DNA from: Hydrogenophaga sp.
Lineage (GTDB): Bacteria; Pseudomonadota; Gammaproteobacteria; Burkholderiales; Burkholderiaceae_C
Reading direction: 5' to 3'
Length of the DNA: 23,565 bases
Assembly (NCBI GenBank): GCA_021154985.1
Contig: JAJNQE010000090.1
Coordinates: 1-23,565 of the forward strand
Shown here piece by piece: positions 14,364 to 22,154 of this stretch. The translations under genes and the position numbers were made by a program. Below the pieces are notes generated by a model. It was not told the DNA's origin. It did no database searches and saw only the letters and a list, made by a program, of their open reading frames with translations. Numbering within the stretch: position 1 is the first letter of the stretch; the number at the start of each line of letters is the position of its first letter.

Positions 14364-15272
14364 TCAGGCTTCGGGCTGCTCCACCGGCAGGCGCCGGTCG
14401 CGCGCGGTGAGCCAGCTGGCGGTGGCGCCGCAGAGCACGATCATCGCAATGCCGATGAGCTCCAGCTGGCCCGGCACATGGCCGAACACCACCCAACCGC
14501 AAAACATGGCGAAACCGATCTGGCCATAGAGGTAGGGCGTGAGGGTGGAAGCCTGCGTGCGCTTGAACGCCAGAATCAACAGGAAATGGCCGACCGTGCC
14601 CATGAGACCGATGAGGCACAGCAGGGCGAAGGTGGCCACATCGGGGATGGCCTTCCACACAAAAGGCAGGGCCAGGCTGGCCACCAGCGCGCCCACCCAG
14701 CCGGTGTAGAAGTGCATGGTCATGGGGTCTTCGGTGCGCGCCATCTTGCTGGTCAGGATCTGAAACCAGGCGTAGGTGAACACCATCACCAGCGGCAGCA
14801 AGCTGGCCCAGCCGATCACGTCGCCCCCCGGCTGCACCACGAGCAGCGCACCGGCAAAACCACCGAACACCAGCAGCCAGCGCAGTGGCGGCACGCGCTC
14901 GCGCAGGAACAGCGCGGCCAGCAGCGTGACCACCAGCGGCGTGATCATGACGATGGCGGTGAACTCGCCCACCGGCATGTATTGCAGGGCCACGAACGAG
15001 ATGGCGCTCACCGCCAGCAGCAGGCTGCCGCGCAGCACCTGAAAGCGCGGGTGGGCGGTCTTGATGAGGCTGCGCCCGCGCAGCGGCAGCATCACGGCGG
15101 TGACCAGCACGGCGTGGAAGGCGTAGCGGAACCACACGGCCATGAGCACTGGCACGAAGGCGCCGACGTACTTGACGGTGGTGTCCAGCACGGCAAAAAA
15201 CGCCGTGGCCAGCACCAGAAAGGCAATGCCCAGCGCGGCCTGTGCGGGCGGGTAGCGCGTCGGCTCCGCCAT
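14364..15272 (-). CDS. EamA-family (DMT superfamily) transporter
   Basis: An inner-membrane protein of 302 residues with about ten hydrophobic helices arranged as two EamA repeats. The second repeat starts near WASLLPLVMVFTYAWFQIL. I place the start at ATG 15272, where it overlaps the PHP gene stop by one base (TGATG) and gives MAEPTRYPPAQ. A longer version from 15302 would begin inside the upstream gene. Characteristic stretches are FFAVLDTTVKYVG, FLRERVPPLRWLLVFGGFAG and YLYGQIGFAMFCGWVVFGHV. DMT members export amino acids, nucleotides or other metabolites, but the substrate cannot be read from sequence. The position between an RNA-processing enzyme and yciO might suggest a nucleotide-related substrate, but this is only conjecture. 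Confidence 0.92.
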   Translation of the reverse strand: MAEPTRYPPAQAALGIAFLVLATAFFAVLDTTVKYVGAFVPVLMAVWFRYAFHAVLVTAVMLPLRGRSLIKTAHPRFQVLRGSLLLAVSAISFVALQYMPVGEFTAIVMITPLVVTLLAALFLRERVPPLRWLLVFGGFAGALLVVQPGGDVIGWASLLPLVMVFTYAWFQILTSKMARTEDPMTMHFYTGWVGALVASLALPFVWKAIPDVATFALLCLIGLMGTVGHFLLILAFKRTQASTLTPYLYGQIGFAMFCGWVVFGHVPGQLELIGIAMIVLCGATASWLTARDRRLPVEQPEA

Positions 15273-16126
15273 CACTGGATGCGCGACTGCAGCAGCTCCC
15301 ACACCGGCGTGACGCTGCCGGGCAGGTCGGGCAATTTACCCAGATCGGTGTGGCTTTCCTCCGGGCTGTGGAAATCGCTGCCGCGCGAAGCGGCGAGGCC
15401 GAATTCGGCGCAGTAACCCGCGTATTTCACGTAGTCGGCCTGGTTGTGGGCACCGGTCATCACCTCCACGCCTTGCCCGCCGTGGCTCTTGAACTCGGTG
15501 AACAGCGCGAACTCTTCGTTGGGCGTGAGCTTGTAGCGGCCCGGGTGGGCGATCACGGCCACCCCGCCGGCCTGTGTGATCCAGCCCACGGCGTCGGCCA
15601 GCTTGGCCCAGCGGTGCGGCACGAAGCCGGGTTTGCCTTCGGTGATGTACTTGCGGAAGACGTCGTTGGTTTCCTTGCAGACGCCGATCTCCACCAGGTA
15701 GCGCGCGAAGTGCGAACGCGAAATGAGTTCGGGGTTGCCCACATACTTCAGTGCGCCTTCGTAAACGCCCTTGATGCCCACGCGGGCCAGGTCGTCGCTC
15801 ATGTCCCGCGCGCGCTGTTCGCGCCCGCCGCGCGTGGCCCGCAGGCCGGCCAGCAGGGCAGGGTTGTTGTGGTCCATGCCCAGGCCGACGATGTGCACCG
15901 TGATGCCGAGGAAGGTCACCGAAATTTCGACGCCGGTGAGGTAGTTCATACCCGCTTCGCGTGCCGCCGCCAGTGCGCGGTCCTGCCCGCCCAGCTCGTC
16001 GTGGTCGGTCAGTGCCCACAGTTCCACGCCATTGGCCTGGGCGCGCTGCGCCAGCGCCTCGGGCGTGAGGGTGCCGTCGGACACGACGGAATGGCAGTGC
16101 AGGTCGGCGTTGGTCAAGGTGTTCAC
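15272..16126 (-). CDS. rnm: PHP-domain 5'-3' nuclease of the RNase AM/YciV type
   Basis: A 284-residue metal-dependent phosphoesterase. Family members remove nucleotides one at a time from RNA 5' ends (maturing rRNA 5' termini in E. coli) and hydrolyse 3',5'-bisphosphate nucleotides. PHP metal ligands are visible in order: DLHCHS (His10, His12), Asp17, TDHDE (His42), Glu67 in TGVEIS, His78 in VHIVG, the H in IAHPGRY (about 195), and GSDFH (about 253-257). The start is uncertain. GTG 16126 has GAAGG only 1 nt ahead, too close, while in-frame TTG 16117 has the same GAAGG at 10 nt. A three-codon reading frame (ATG AAG GCG TGA, 16134-16123) overlaps the GTG. The gene begins 24 nt after ppc, overlaps the EamA gene by one base, and is probably co-transcribed with both. 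Confidence 0.91.
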   Translation of the reverse strand: MNTLTNADLHCHSVVSDGTLTPEALAQRAQANGVELWALTDHDELGGQDRALAAAREAGMNYLTGVEISVTFLGITVHIVGLGMDHNNPALLAGLRATRGGREQRARDMSDDLARVGIKGVYEGALKYVGNPELISRSHFARYLVEIGVCKETNDVFRKYITEGKPGFVPHRWAKLADAVGWITQAGGVAVIAHPGRYKLTPNEEFALFTEFKSHGGQGVEVMTGAHNQADYVKYAGYCAEFGLAASRGSDFHSPEESHTDLGKLPDLPGSVTPVWELLQSRIQ

Positions 16127-16150
16127 GCCTTCATTTTAGGTTTGGTCCGT

Positions 16151-18985
16151 TCACCCTGTGTTGCGCAGGCCTGCGGCAATGCCGTTGATGGAGATGTGGA
16201 TACCCCGGCGCACCCGTTCGTTGCGGTCGGCATCGTTCTCGGCCGCGCGGTATCGCCTCACCAGCTCGACCTGCAGGTGGTGCAGCGGGTCGATGTAGGG
16301 AAACCGGTGGCGCATGGAGCGTTGCAGCGCAGCGTTGTTGACCAGTCGCTGCTTTTCACCGGTGATGAGCGCCAGCGCATCGGCCGTGCGGTGCCATTCG
16401 GCTTCGATGGCGGTGAACACCTTTTTGCGCAGGCGCTTGTCGGGCACCAGCTCGGAGTACAGCGAGGCGAGCGCCAGATCGCTCTTGGCCAGCACCATGT
16501 CCATGTTGGAGAGCAGGGTGCTGAAGAACGGCCACTGCTTCACCATTTTCTGCAGCAGCGCCTTTTGCGCCGCCACGCCCTTGGGGCCGTCGCGGTGCAG
16601 AAAGGTGTGCACCGCCGTGCCAAAGCCGTACCAGCCGGGCAGCGTGAGGCGGCACTGGCCCCAGCTGAACCCCCAGGGAATCGCGCGCAGGTCTTCGATC
16701 TTTTGCGTGGCCTTGCGCGAGGCCGGGCGCGAGCCGATGTTGAGCTCGGCGATTTCCCGGATGGGTGTGGCGGCAAAGAAGTATTCGGCGAAACGCGGGG
16801 TGTCGTACACCAGCGCGCGGTAGGCGGCCATGCTGGCACGCGAGAGCTCGTCGGCGGCGGCCAGAAAGGCCTTGGGCGCGTTGCGTGTGGGCTGCAGCAG
16901 CGTGGCTTCCAGCGTGGCCGCCACCAGGGTCTCCAGGTTGCGCCGGCCGATCTCGGGGTTGGCGTATTTGGAGCCGATCACCTCGCCCTGTTCCGTCAGG
17001 CGGATCTGGCCGCGCACCGTGCCGGGTGGCTGCGCCAGGATGGCCTGGTAGCTCGGACCGCCGCCGCGCCCCACGGTGCCACCCCTGCCGTGGAACATCC
17101 TGAGCTGGATCGGGGTCGGGCTGCCTTGATTCAGCGCATCGAACAGTTCGACCAGCGCGGTCTCGGCGCGGTACAGCTCCCAGTTGCTGGTGAAGATGCC
17201 GCCGTCCTTGTTGCTGTCGGAGTAGCCGAGCATGATGTCCTGCTCGCCGTAGCCATCGGCCGCGCCGCGCTCGATCATGGCGCGCACGCCGGGCAGGGCC
17301 AGGTACTCACGCATGATGGGCGCGGCATTGCGCAGGTCTTCAATGGTCTCGAACAGCGGCACCACGATCAGGTCGCACACGGCATCCTCGATCAGGGTGC
17401 CGCGCATCAGGCCGGTCTCTTTCTGCAGCAGCAACACTTCCAGCAGGTCGCTCACCGTTTCGGTGTGGCTGATGATGGCGTGGCGAATGGCCTGTGCGCC
17501 CAGGCGTTCGCGGCCCGTGCGTGCGCCCTCGAAGATGGCCAGCTCGCCCAGCGTGTGCGCCGAATAGGTGACGCCGGGCACTCGCAGGGGTCGGGCGTCG
17601 TTGAGCTGGCGCAGCAGCACGGCCCGTTTGCCGGCTTCGTCCAGCTGCGAATACCGTGGCTCGATGCGTGCGGTGGCGAGCAGTTCGGCCACCACCTCTT
17701 CGTGTTTGTCCGAGCTTTGCCGCAGGTCCACCGTGGCAAGGTGAAAACCGAACACCTGCACCGCGCGCATGAGCGGCCGCAACCGGGCGCGCGCCAGCGC
17801 TTCGCCGTGGTGCGACTGAAGGGATGCCTCGATGGTGCGCAAATCGGCCAGCAACTCGGCGGCACTGCTGTAGGCGTGCTGGGGCGCCACCGCGTGGCGG
17901 GCCGCTTCGCCACCGGTGAGGTCTTTCAGCGTGGCCGCGAGGCGTGCGTACATGCCGGTGAGGGCACGGCGGTAGGGCTCGTCCTGGCGGTGGGCGTTGG
18001 TGTCGGGAGACCGCTCGGCCAGCGCCTGCATGGCCGGGCTGACGCGGGTGAGCATGGCCGACACCGACAGCTCGGCGCCCAGATGGTGCAGCTGCGTGAG
18101 GTGGTGGCGCAGCACCATGTCGGCCTGGCTGTGCAGCGCGAGCTCGAGCGTCTGCGCGGTCACGTTGGGGTTGCCGTCGCGGTCGCCACCGATCCACTGG
18201 CCCATGCGCAGGAACGGTGCGATCACGGCGCGCTCACCCAGATCACCCAGGCCTTCTTCGAGGTCGCGGTACAGGCGCGGGATCTGTGTGAGGAAGGTGG
18301 CTTCGTAGTAACTCAGTGCGTTCTCGATTTCGTCGGCCACGGTGAGCTTGGTGAAACGCAGCAGGCGGGTTTGCCAGAGTTGGGTGACGCGCGCGCGGAT
18401 CTGGGCCTCGATGTCGGCGCGCTCGCGCGGCAGGCGTTCCTGTTCGTCGCGCTCGCCCAGCAGGCGCGCGATCGCACGCTCGGCGTCCAGGATGCTCTTG
18501 CGCTGCACCTCGGTGGGGTGGGCCGTGAGCACGGGCGAGATGTGGCTTCGCGAGAGGGTGGCGACGATCTCATCCGGCTGGATGCCAGCCTTGTGCAGAC
18601 GTTGCAGGGTGCGTGCCAGACTGCCTTCCTGCAGCTCGCCTGCGCGCTCGTGCACGGCGCGGCGGCGGATGTGGTGGCGGTCTTCTGCCAGGTTGGCCAG
18701 GTGGCTGAAATAGGTGAAGGCCCGGATCACGCTCACGGTCTGGTCGCCGCTGAGGCCCTTGAGCAGTTTTTTCAGCGCCTTGTCGGCCGACTGGTCGGCG
18801 TGGCGGCGAAACGCCACCGAGAGCTGGCGGATCTGCTCGATGAGGGCGTAAGCCGCCTGGCCTTCCTGTTCGCGGATCACATCGCCCAGGATGCGCCCGA
18901 GCAGCCGGATGTCATCGATGAGAGGCTGGTCCTTGTCGGCGCGGCTGGACGGGCGGGTGTGGTTTTGCGCGATCGTTCGGCTCAT
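16151..18985 (-). CDS. ppc: Phosphoenolpyruvate carboxylase
   Basis: Cytoplasmic enzyme that makes oxaloacetate from PEP and bicarbonate, the anaplerotic feed to the TCA cycle. At 944 residues it is somewhat longer than the E. coli protein (883). Catalytic signatures are complete: VLTAHPTEVQRKS with His156, GGDRDGNPNVT, GYSDSNKDGG (about 586-595), and the glycine-rich FHGRGGTVGRGGGP loop (about 630-644). The C-terminus NGIAAGLRNTG is the usual bacterial PEPC ending, which binds the aspartate inhibitor region. It is transcribed away from hemC across a 151-nt region and is the first gene of a leftward cluster. No strong Shine-Dalgarno precedes ATG 18985 (ATCTTTCAACACC). Confidence 0.97.
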   Translation of the reverse strand: MSRTIAQNHTRPSSRADKDQPLIDDIRLLGRILGDVIREQEGQAAYALIEQIRQLSVAFRRHADQSADKALKKLLKGLSGDQTVSVIRAFTYFSHLANLAEDRHHIRRRAVHERAGELQEGSLARTLQRLHKAGIQPDEIVATLSRSHISPVLTAHPTEVQRKSILDAERAIARLLGERDEQERLPRERADIEAQIRARVTQLWQTRLLRFTKLTVADEIENALSYYEATFLTQIPRLYRDLEEGLGDLGERAVIAPFLRMGQWIGGDRDGNPNVTAQTLELALHSQADMVLRHHLTQLHHLGAELSVSAMLTRVSPAMQALAERSPDTNAHRQDEPYRRALTGMYARLAATLKDLTGGEAARHAVAPQHAYSSAAELLADLRTIEASLQSHHGEALARARLRPLMRAVQVFGFHLATVDLRQSSDKHEEVVAELLATARIEPRYSQLDEAGKRAVLLRQLNDARPLRVPGVTYSAHTLGELAIFEGARTGRERLGAQAIRHAIISHTETVSDLLEVLLLQKETGLMRGTLIEDAVCDLIVVPLFETIEDLRNAAPIMREYLALPGVRAMIERGAADGYGEQDIMLGYSDSNKDGGIFTSNWELYRAETALVELFDALNQGSPTPIQLRMFHGRGGTVGRGGGPSYQAILAQPPGTVRGQIRLTEQGEVIGSKYANPEIGRRNLETLVAATLEATLLQPTRNAPKAFLAAADELSRASMAAYRALVYDTPRFAEYFFAATPIREIAELNIGSRPASRKATQKIEDLRAIPWGFSWGQCRLTLPGWYGFGTAVHTFLHRDGPKGVAAQKALLQKMVKQWPFFSTLLSNMDMVLAKSDLALASLYSELVPDKRLRKKVFTAIEAEWHRTADALALITGEKQRLVNNAALQRSMRHRFPYIDPLHHLQVELVRRYRAAENDADRNERVRRGIHISINGIAAGLRNTG

Positions 18986-19136
18986 GGTGTTGAAAGATGA
19001 GTGGCCTGCCGACCGGGCCAGGTGATCTGGGGAAAACCCGGTGGAAGGGCCATGCTAGCATTCAAAAACACCCTTCCCGGTTACGAACCGGGTACCAATT
19101 TCGCGGCTTGTGCTGCCCCAGTTTTTCTCCATTCCC
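18986..19136. promoter_or_regulatory. Divergent ppc/hemC promoter region with an inverted repeat
   Basis: This 151-nt region separates the divergent ppc and hemC. It holds a perfect inverted repeat CCCGGTT-ACG-AACCGGG (19076-19092). Related ACCCGGT and ACCGGG half-sites lie at about 19036-19042 and 19012-19017. GGTACC (19091-19096) overlaps one arm. No consensus sigma-70 promoter stands out. The repeat may be an operator or a transcript hairpin, and its binder is unknown. Confidence 0.45.
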
Positions 19137-20090
19137 ATGCCCACCTCCACCTCCCTGGCCATCACCATCGCCACCCGCGAAAGCCGACTGGCGCTGTGGC
19201 AGGCCGAACACGTCAAGGCCTTGCTCGAAGGCCTGGGCCACCGCGTGACCTTGCTGGGCATGACCACGCTGGGCGACCAGATCCTGGACCGCAGCCTGTC
19301 CAAGGTGGGCGGCAAGGGTCTGTTCGTCAAGGAGCTCGAGGTCGCACTTGAAGAAGGCCGCGCTGACATTGCGGTGCACTCGCTCAAGGACGTGCCCATG
19401 CAGCTGCCCGAGGGCTTTGCGCTGGCATGCGTGATGGAGCGCGAAGACCCGCGCGACGCCTGGGTGTCGCCCCACTGCGCGGGCCTGGCCGAGCTGCCGG
19501 CGAACGCGGTGGTGGGCACTTCCAGCCTGCGCCGCCTGGTGCTGTTGCATGAATCGCTGGACCGGCTGGGCCGCAGCGACGTGCGCATCGAACCCTTGCG
19601 CGGCAACCTCGACACACGCCTTCGCAAGCTCGACGAAGGCCAGTACCACGCCATCGTGTTGGCCGCAGCCGGCCTCAAGCGCCTGGGTCTGGGCCAGCGC
19701 ATCCGCCACATTTTCGAGCCGGTCGACTCGCTGCCCGCTGCCGGCCAGGGCGCGCTGGGGATTGAAGTGCGCGCCGATCGGCAAGACCTCATCGACGCGC
19801 TGGCACCGCTGGCCCATACGGCCAGCTGGCAGCGCGTGGCGGCCGAGCGCACGGTCTCGCGCGCCATGGGCGGCAGTTGCTCCATGCCGCTGGCGGCGTA
19901 TGCCGACTGGCAGGCCGATGGCAGCTTGCGGCTGGATGCCGCCTGGGGCGACCCGCAAGGCCAGCAAGCCGTGGTTCGCGTGAGCGGACAGGCGCGTGTG
20001 CAGACCTTGGCCGAGGCCGAGGTCCTGGGCCAGCGTGTGGCCGCCGATCTGCGCGCAGCCGGCGCCACACCGCCGCCGGTGGAGGCCTGA
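19137..20090 (+). CDS. hemC: Hydroxymethylbilane synthase (porphobilinogen deaminase)
   Basis: Cytoplasmic enzyme joining four porphobilinogens into hydroxymethylbilane. It has 317 residues from ATG 19137, chosen because the conserved LAITIATRESRLALWQ follows immediately. An in-frame GTG at 19110 would add nine unconserved residues. Diagnostic motifs are TLGDQILD, GGKGLFVKELE, VHSLKDVPM, GTSSLRR, RGNLDTRLRKLDEG and GQGALGIEVR. The dipyrromethane-cofactor cysteine lies in GGSCSMPLAAYA at residue 248. It is the first gene of the hemC-hemD-hemX-hemY cluster and diverges from ppc. hemD starts just after its stop. Confidence 0.98.
   Translation: MPTSTSLAITIATRESRLALWQAEHVKALLEGLGHRVTLLGMTTLGDQILDRSLSKVGGKGLFVKELEVALEEGRADIAVHSLKDVPMQLPEGFALACVMEREDPRDAWVSPHCAGLAELPANAVVGTSSLRRLVLLHESLDRLGRSDVRIEPLRGNLDTRLRKLDEGQYHAIVLAAAGLKRLGLGQRIRHIFEPVDSLPAAGQGALGIEVRADRQDLIDALAPLAHTASWQRVAAERTVSRAMGGSCSMPLAAYADWQADGSLRLDAAWGDPQGQQAVVRVSGQARVQTLAEAEVLGQRVAADLRAAGATPPPVEA
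20081..20085 (+). promoter_or_regulatory. Shine-Dalgarno inside the hemC 3' end for a TTG-started hemD
   Basis: GGAGG, within the last codons of hemC, lies 9 nt before TTG 20095. It is the strongest site near the junction and supports TTG as the hemD start. Confidence 0.6.
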
Positions 20091-20094
20091 GGCC

Positions 20095-20955
20095 TTGGAC
20101 GCCACCACCACCCGGCGGTCCGAACCCGGCCGGGTGGCGCGGCTGATCGTGACGCGGCCCGCGGCCGAAGCGGCGCATTGGGTGCAGGTGCTGCACACCA
20201 ACGGCTGGCCCGCCCACGCCTTGCCCCTGATCGACATTGGCGAGCCCACTTCGACCGAGGCCCAAGCCGCACTGCAGGCCTGGCGGTCCGACTGGCAGCG
20301 TGCCGATGCGCTCATGTTTGTCAGCGGTGCGGCCGTGAACCATTTTTTTGCCGAGGGTGTGGCACCGCCTGCAAGTCCGCTCCTCACCCGCTTCTGGGCA
20401 CCGGGCCCCGGCACGGCCAGGCAACTCGCCCAGGCGCTCGCCAGGCTGGGGATCGCTCCCGACCGCATCGATGCACCCGCCGCCGACGCTGCCCAGTTCG
20501 ATTCCGAACACCTCTGGCCGGTGGTGACGCCGCAGGTACGAGCCGGTTGCCGCATCCTGGTTGTGCGGGGCGTGTCGGTGGACGCGCCGGTCAGCACAGG
20601 ATCAGTGGCCGGCAACGGGCGCGACTGGTTGATCCGCCAATGCGAGGCCATGGGTGCCCAGGTCGATGGTTGTGTGGCCTACGAGCGCCGCCCGCCGGTG
20701 CTGCGCGAGGGCGACGTGCAGCGCATGACGGAGGCCACGAAAGCCGGCAGCGTGTGGGTGTTCAGCAGTTCCGAAGCGCTGGCCGCGTTGCGCGTGTTGC
20801 AACCGCGGGCGCCCTGGGGCGCTGCCACGGCGCTGGCCACGCACCCGCGCATCGCACAGGCCGCGCGCGAGGCCGGTTTTGGCCGTGTGATCGAATCACG
20901 TCCCGGCCTTGACGATGTGTTGCGCGCCCTAGAATCGGAGCGGTCCACACCATGA
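20095..20955 (+). CDS. hemD: Uroporphyrinogen-III synthase
   Basis: Cytoplasmic enzyme that cyclises hydroxymethylbilane with inversion of ring D to uroporphyrinogen III. The family is poorly conserved. Recognisable parts are LIVTRPAAEAAHWVQVL, the LPLIDIG strand, ALMFVSGAAVNHFF, WAPGPGTARQL, ILVVRG, then CVAYERRPP, VWVFSSSEAL and ALATHPRIAQAAREAGF. I place the start at TTG 20095 (286 residues), 4 nt after the hemC stop with GGAGG 9 nt upstream. GTG 20134 is a shorter alternative directly before the first strand. The 3' end overlaps hemX by four bases (ATGA), so translation is probably coupled. Weak similarity makes position after hemC part of the evidence. Confidence 0.93.
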   Translation: MDATTTRRSEPGRVARLIVTRPAAEAAHWVQVLHTNGWPAHALPLIDIGEPTSTEAQAALQAWRSDWQRADALMFVSGAAVNHFFAEGVAPPASPLLTRFWAPGPGTARQLAQALARLGIAPDRIDAPAADAAQFDSEHLWPVVTPQVRAGCRILVVRGVSVDAPVSTGSVAGNGRDWLIRQCEAMGAQVDGCVAYERRPPVLREGDVQRMTEATKAGSVWVFSSSEALAALRVLQPRAPWGAATALATHPRIAQAAREAGFGRVIESRPGLDDVLRALESERSTP

Positions 20956-22154
20956 GCTCCAACCAACCCCTCCCACCCTCCACCGACACCGCTGCCCCCG
21001 TGGCGGTTGCGCCTTCGGCTTCGCGCCGGCCCGGCCAGGGCCTGGTGTGGGCGGCGCTGCTGCTGGGTGCGCTGGCGCTCGTGTTCGCCGGCATGCTGTG
21101 GCAAAAACTCAGCTTCACGCAGCAAGAGCTTGCCCGCCGGGTGCAGGACAGTGGCGCGCAGGCGCTGGAAGCCCGCACGCTGGCGGCACAGGCCGAAGCA
21201 CTGGCGCAGGAACTGCAAGGCCGCCTGACAGTGGCCGAAGTGCGATTGTCCGAGGTGAGCCTGCAGCGCAGCCAGCTCGAAGAACTGATGCTTGCCCTCT
21301 CGCGCTCGCGCGACGACAACCTGGTGCAGGACCTGGAGTCGGCCGTCAAGCTGGCACAGCAGCAGGCCCAGCTCACCGGGAGCACCCAGCCCATGGTGGC
21401 GGCCCTGCGCGCGGCCGACCAGCGCATTGCGCGGGCCGCGCAACCGCGGCTGAACCCGGTGCAAAGGGCCATTGCCCGCGACATCGATCGCATCCAGGCA
21501 GCCCCACTGGCCGACATCCCGTCGCTGGTGTTGCGGCTGGACGAACTGGCCAGGCAGGTGGACGAGTGGCCCGTGCGCAACCAGGTGGGCCAGCCGAATG
21601 CGCTGCCCGCAGCCAAGGCGGCCCAACCCTCGGAAACCCTTCAGGGCGAGCCAACCCCCGCCGCCCAGGCTGAGGGCGAGCCATCCAGCGAGCCCGCCGT
21701 GGCGGCCGCCGAGTCAGGGACCACCCTGGACACCGCGGCCGACGAGAGCGGTCTCAGCGCAGGCTGGAGCCGTGTCTCTGGCTGGTGGAGCGCGCTGTGG
21801 ACGCGCACCTGGGCCGAACTCACGCGCAGCGGCCGCGAACTCGTGCGCGTGAGCCGCATCGACCGGCCTGAGGCCGCGCTGCTCGCGCCCGAACAAGCCT
21901 TTTTCCTGCGCGAGAACCTCAAGCTCAAACTGCTCAACGCCCGGCTGGGTCTGCTGGCGCGCCAGTGGACCACCAGCCAGGCTGACCTGCTGGCGGTGGA
22001 AAAAGCGATCGAGCGCTACTTCAACACCAGCGTTCCGCAGGTGGCCACTGCACAAACCCTGGTGGCCCGCCTGCGCCGCGATCTGATCGCCACCGACGTG
22101 CCGCGTCCCGACGAAACCCTGGCCGCGCTGGCCGCCGCTGCGGGAGGCCGCTGA
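20952..22154 (+). CDS. hemX: HemX-like membrane protein
   Basis: A 400-residue single-pass inner-membrane protein of the family encoded after hemD in proteobacteria. It is often misnamed uroporphyrinogen-III C-methyltransferase, but no SAM-binding methyltransferase motif is present. A short Pro/Ala cytoplasmic tail is followed by one transmembrane segment (about 31-49, GLVWAALLLGALALVFAGML). A long Gln/Glu/Ala-rich coiled coil follows (about 50-130). Then comes a globular part with RLNPVQRAIARDIDRIQAAP and PSLVLRLDELARQVDEWPVR, a low-complexity Ala/Glu/Pro linker (about 215-260), and a conserved C-terminal helical region (EQAFFLRENLKLKLLNARLG, LLARQW). It probably supports or scaffolds haem synthesis, but its activity is not established. 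It starts within the hemD stop (ATGA) and its own stop overlaps hemY by one base (TGATG). Confidence 0.92.
   Translation: MSSNQPLPPSTDTAAPVAVAPSASRRPGQGLVWAALLLGALALVFAGMLWQKLSFTQQELARRVQDSGAQALEARTLAAQAEALAQELQGRLTVAEVRLSEVSLQRSQLEELMLALSRSRDDNLVQDLESAVKLAQQQAQLTGSTQPMVAALRAADQRIARAAQPRLNPVQRAIARDIDRIQAAPLADIPSLVLRLDELARQVDEWPVRNQVGQPNALPAAKAAQPSETLQGEPTPAAQAEGEPSSEPAVAAAESGTTLDTAADESGLSAGWSRVSGWWSALWTRTWAELTRSGRELVRVSRIDRPEAALLAPEQAFFLRENLKLKLLNARLGLLARQWTTSQADLLAVEKAIERYFNTSVPQVATAQTLVARLRRDLIATDVPRPDETLAALAAAAGGR

Noticed and set aside
15242..19000. Open frame of about 1,250 codons on the + strand, antisense to the PHP gene and ppc
   Set aside because: Both genes beneath it have full conserved motifs. 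The antisense product is rich in Val, Gly, His and Gln with no domain pattern, as expected when the opposite strand of a high-GC gene with biased third positions lacks stops.
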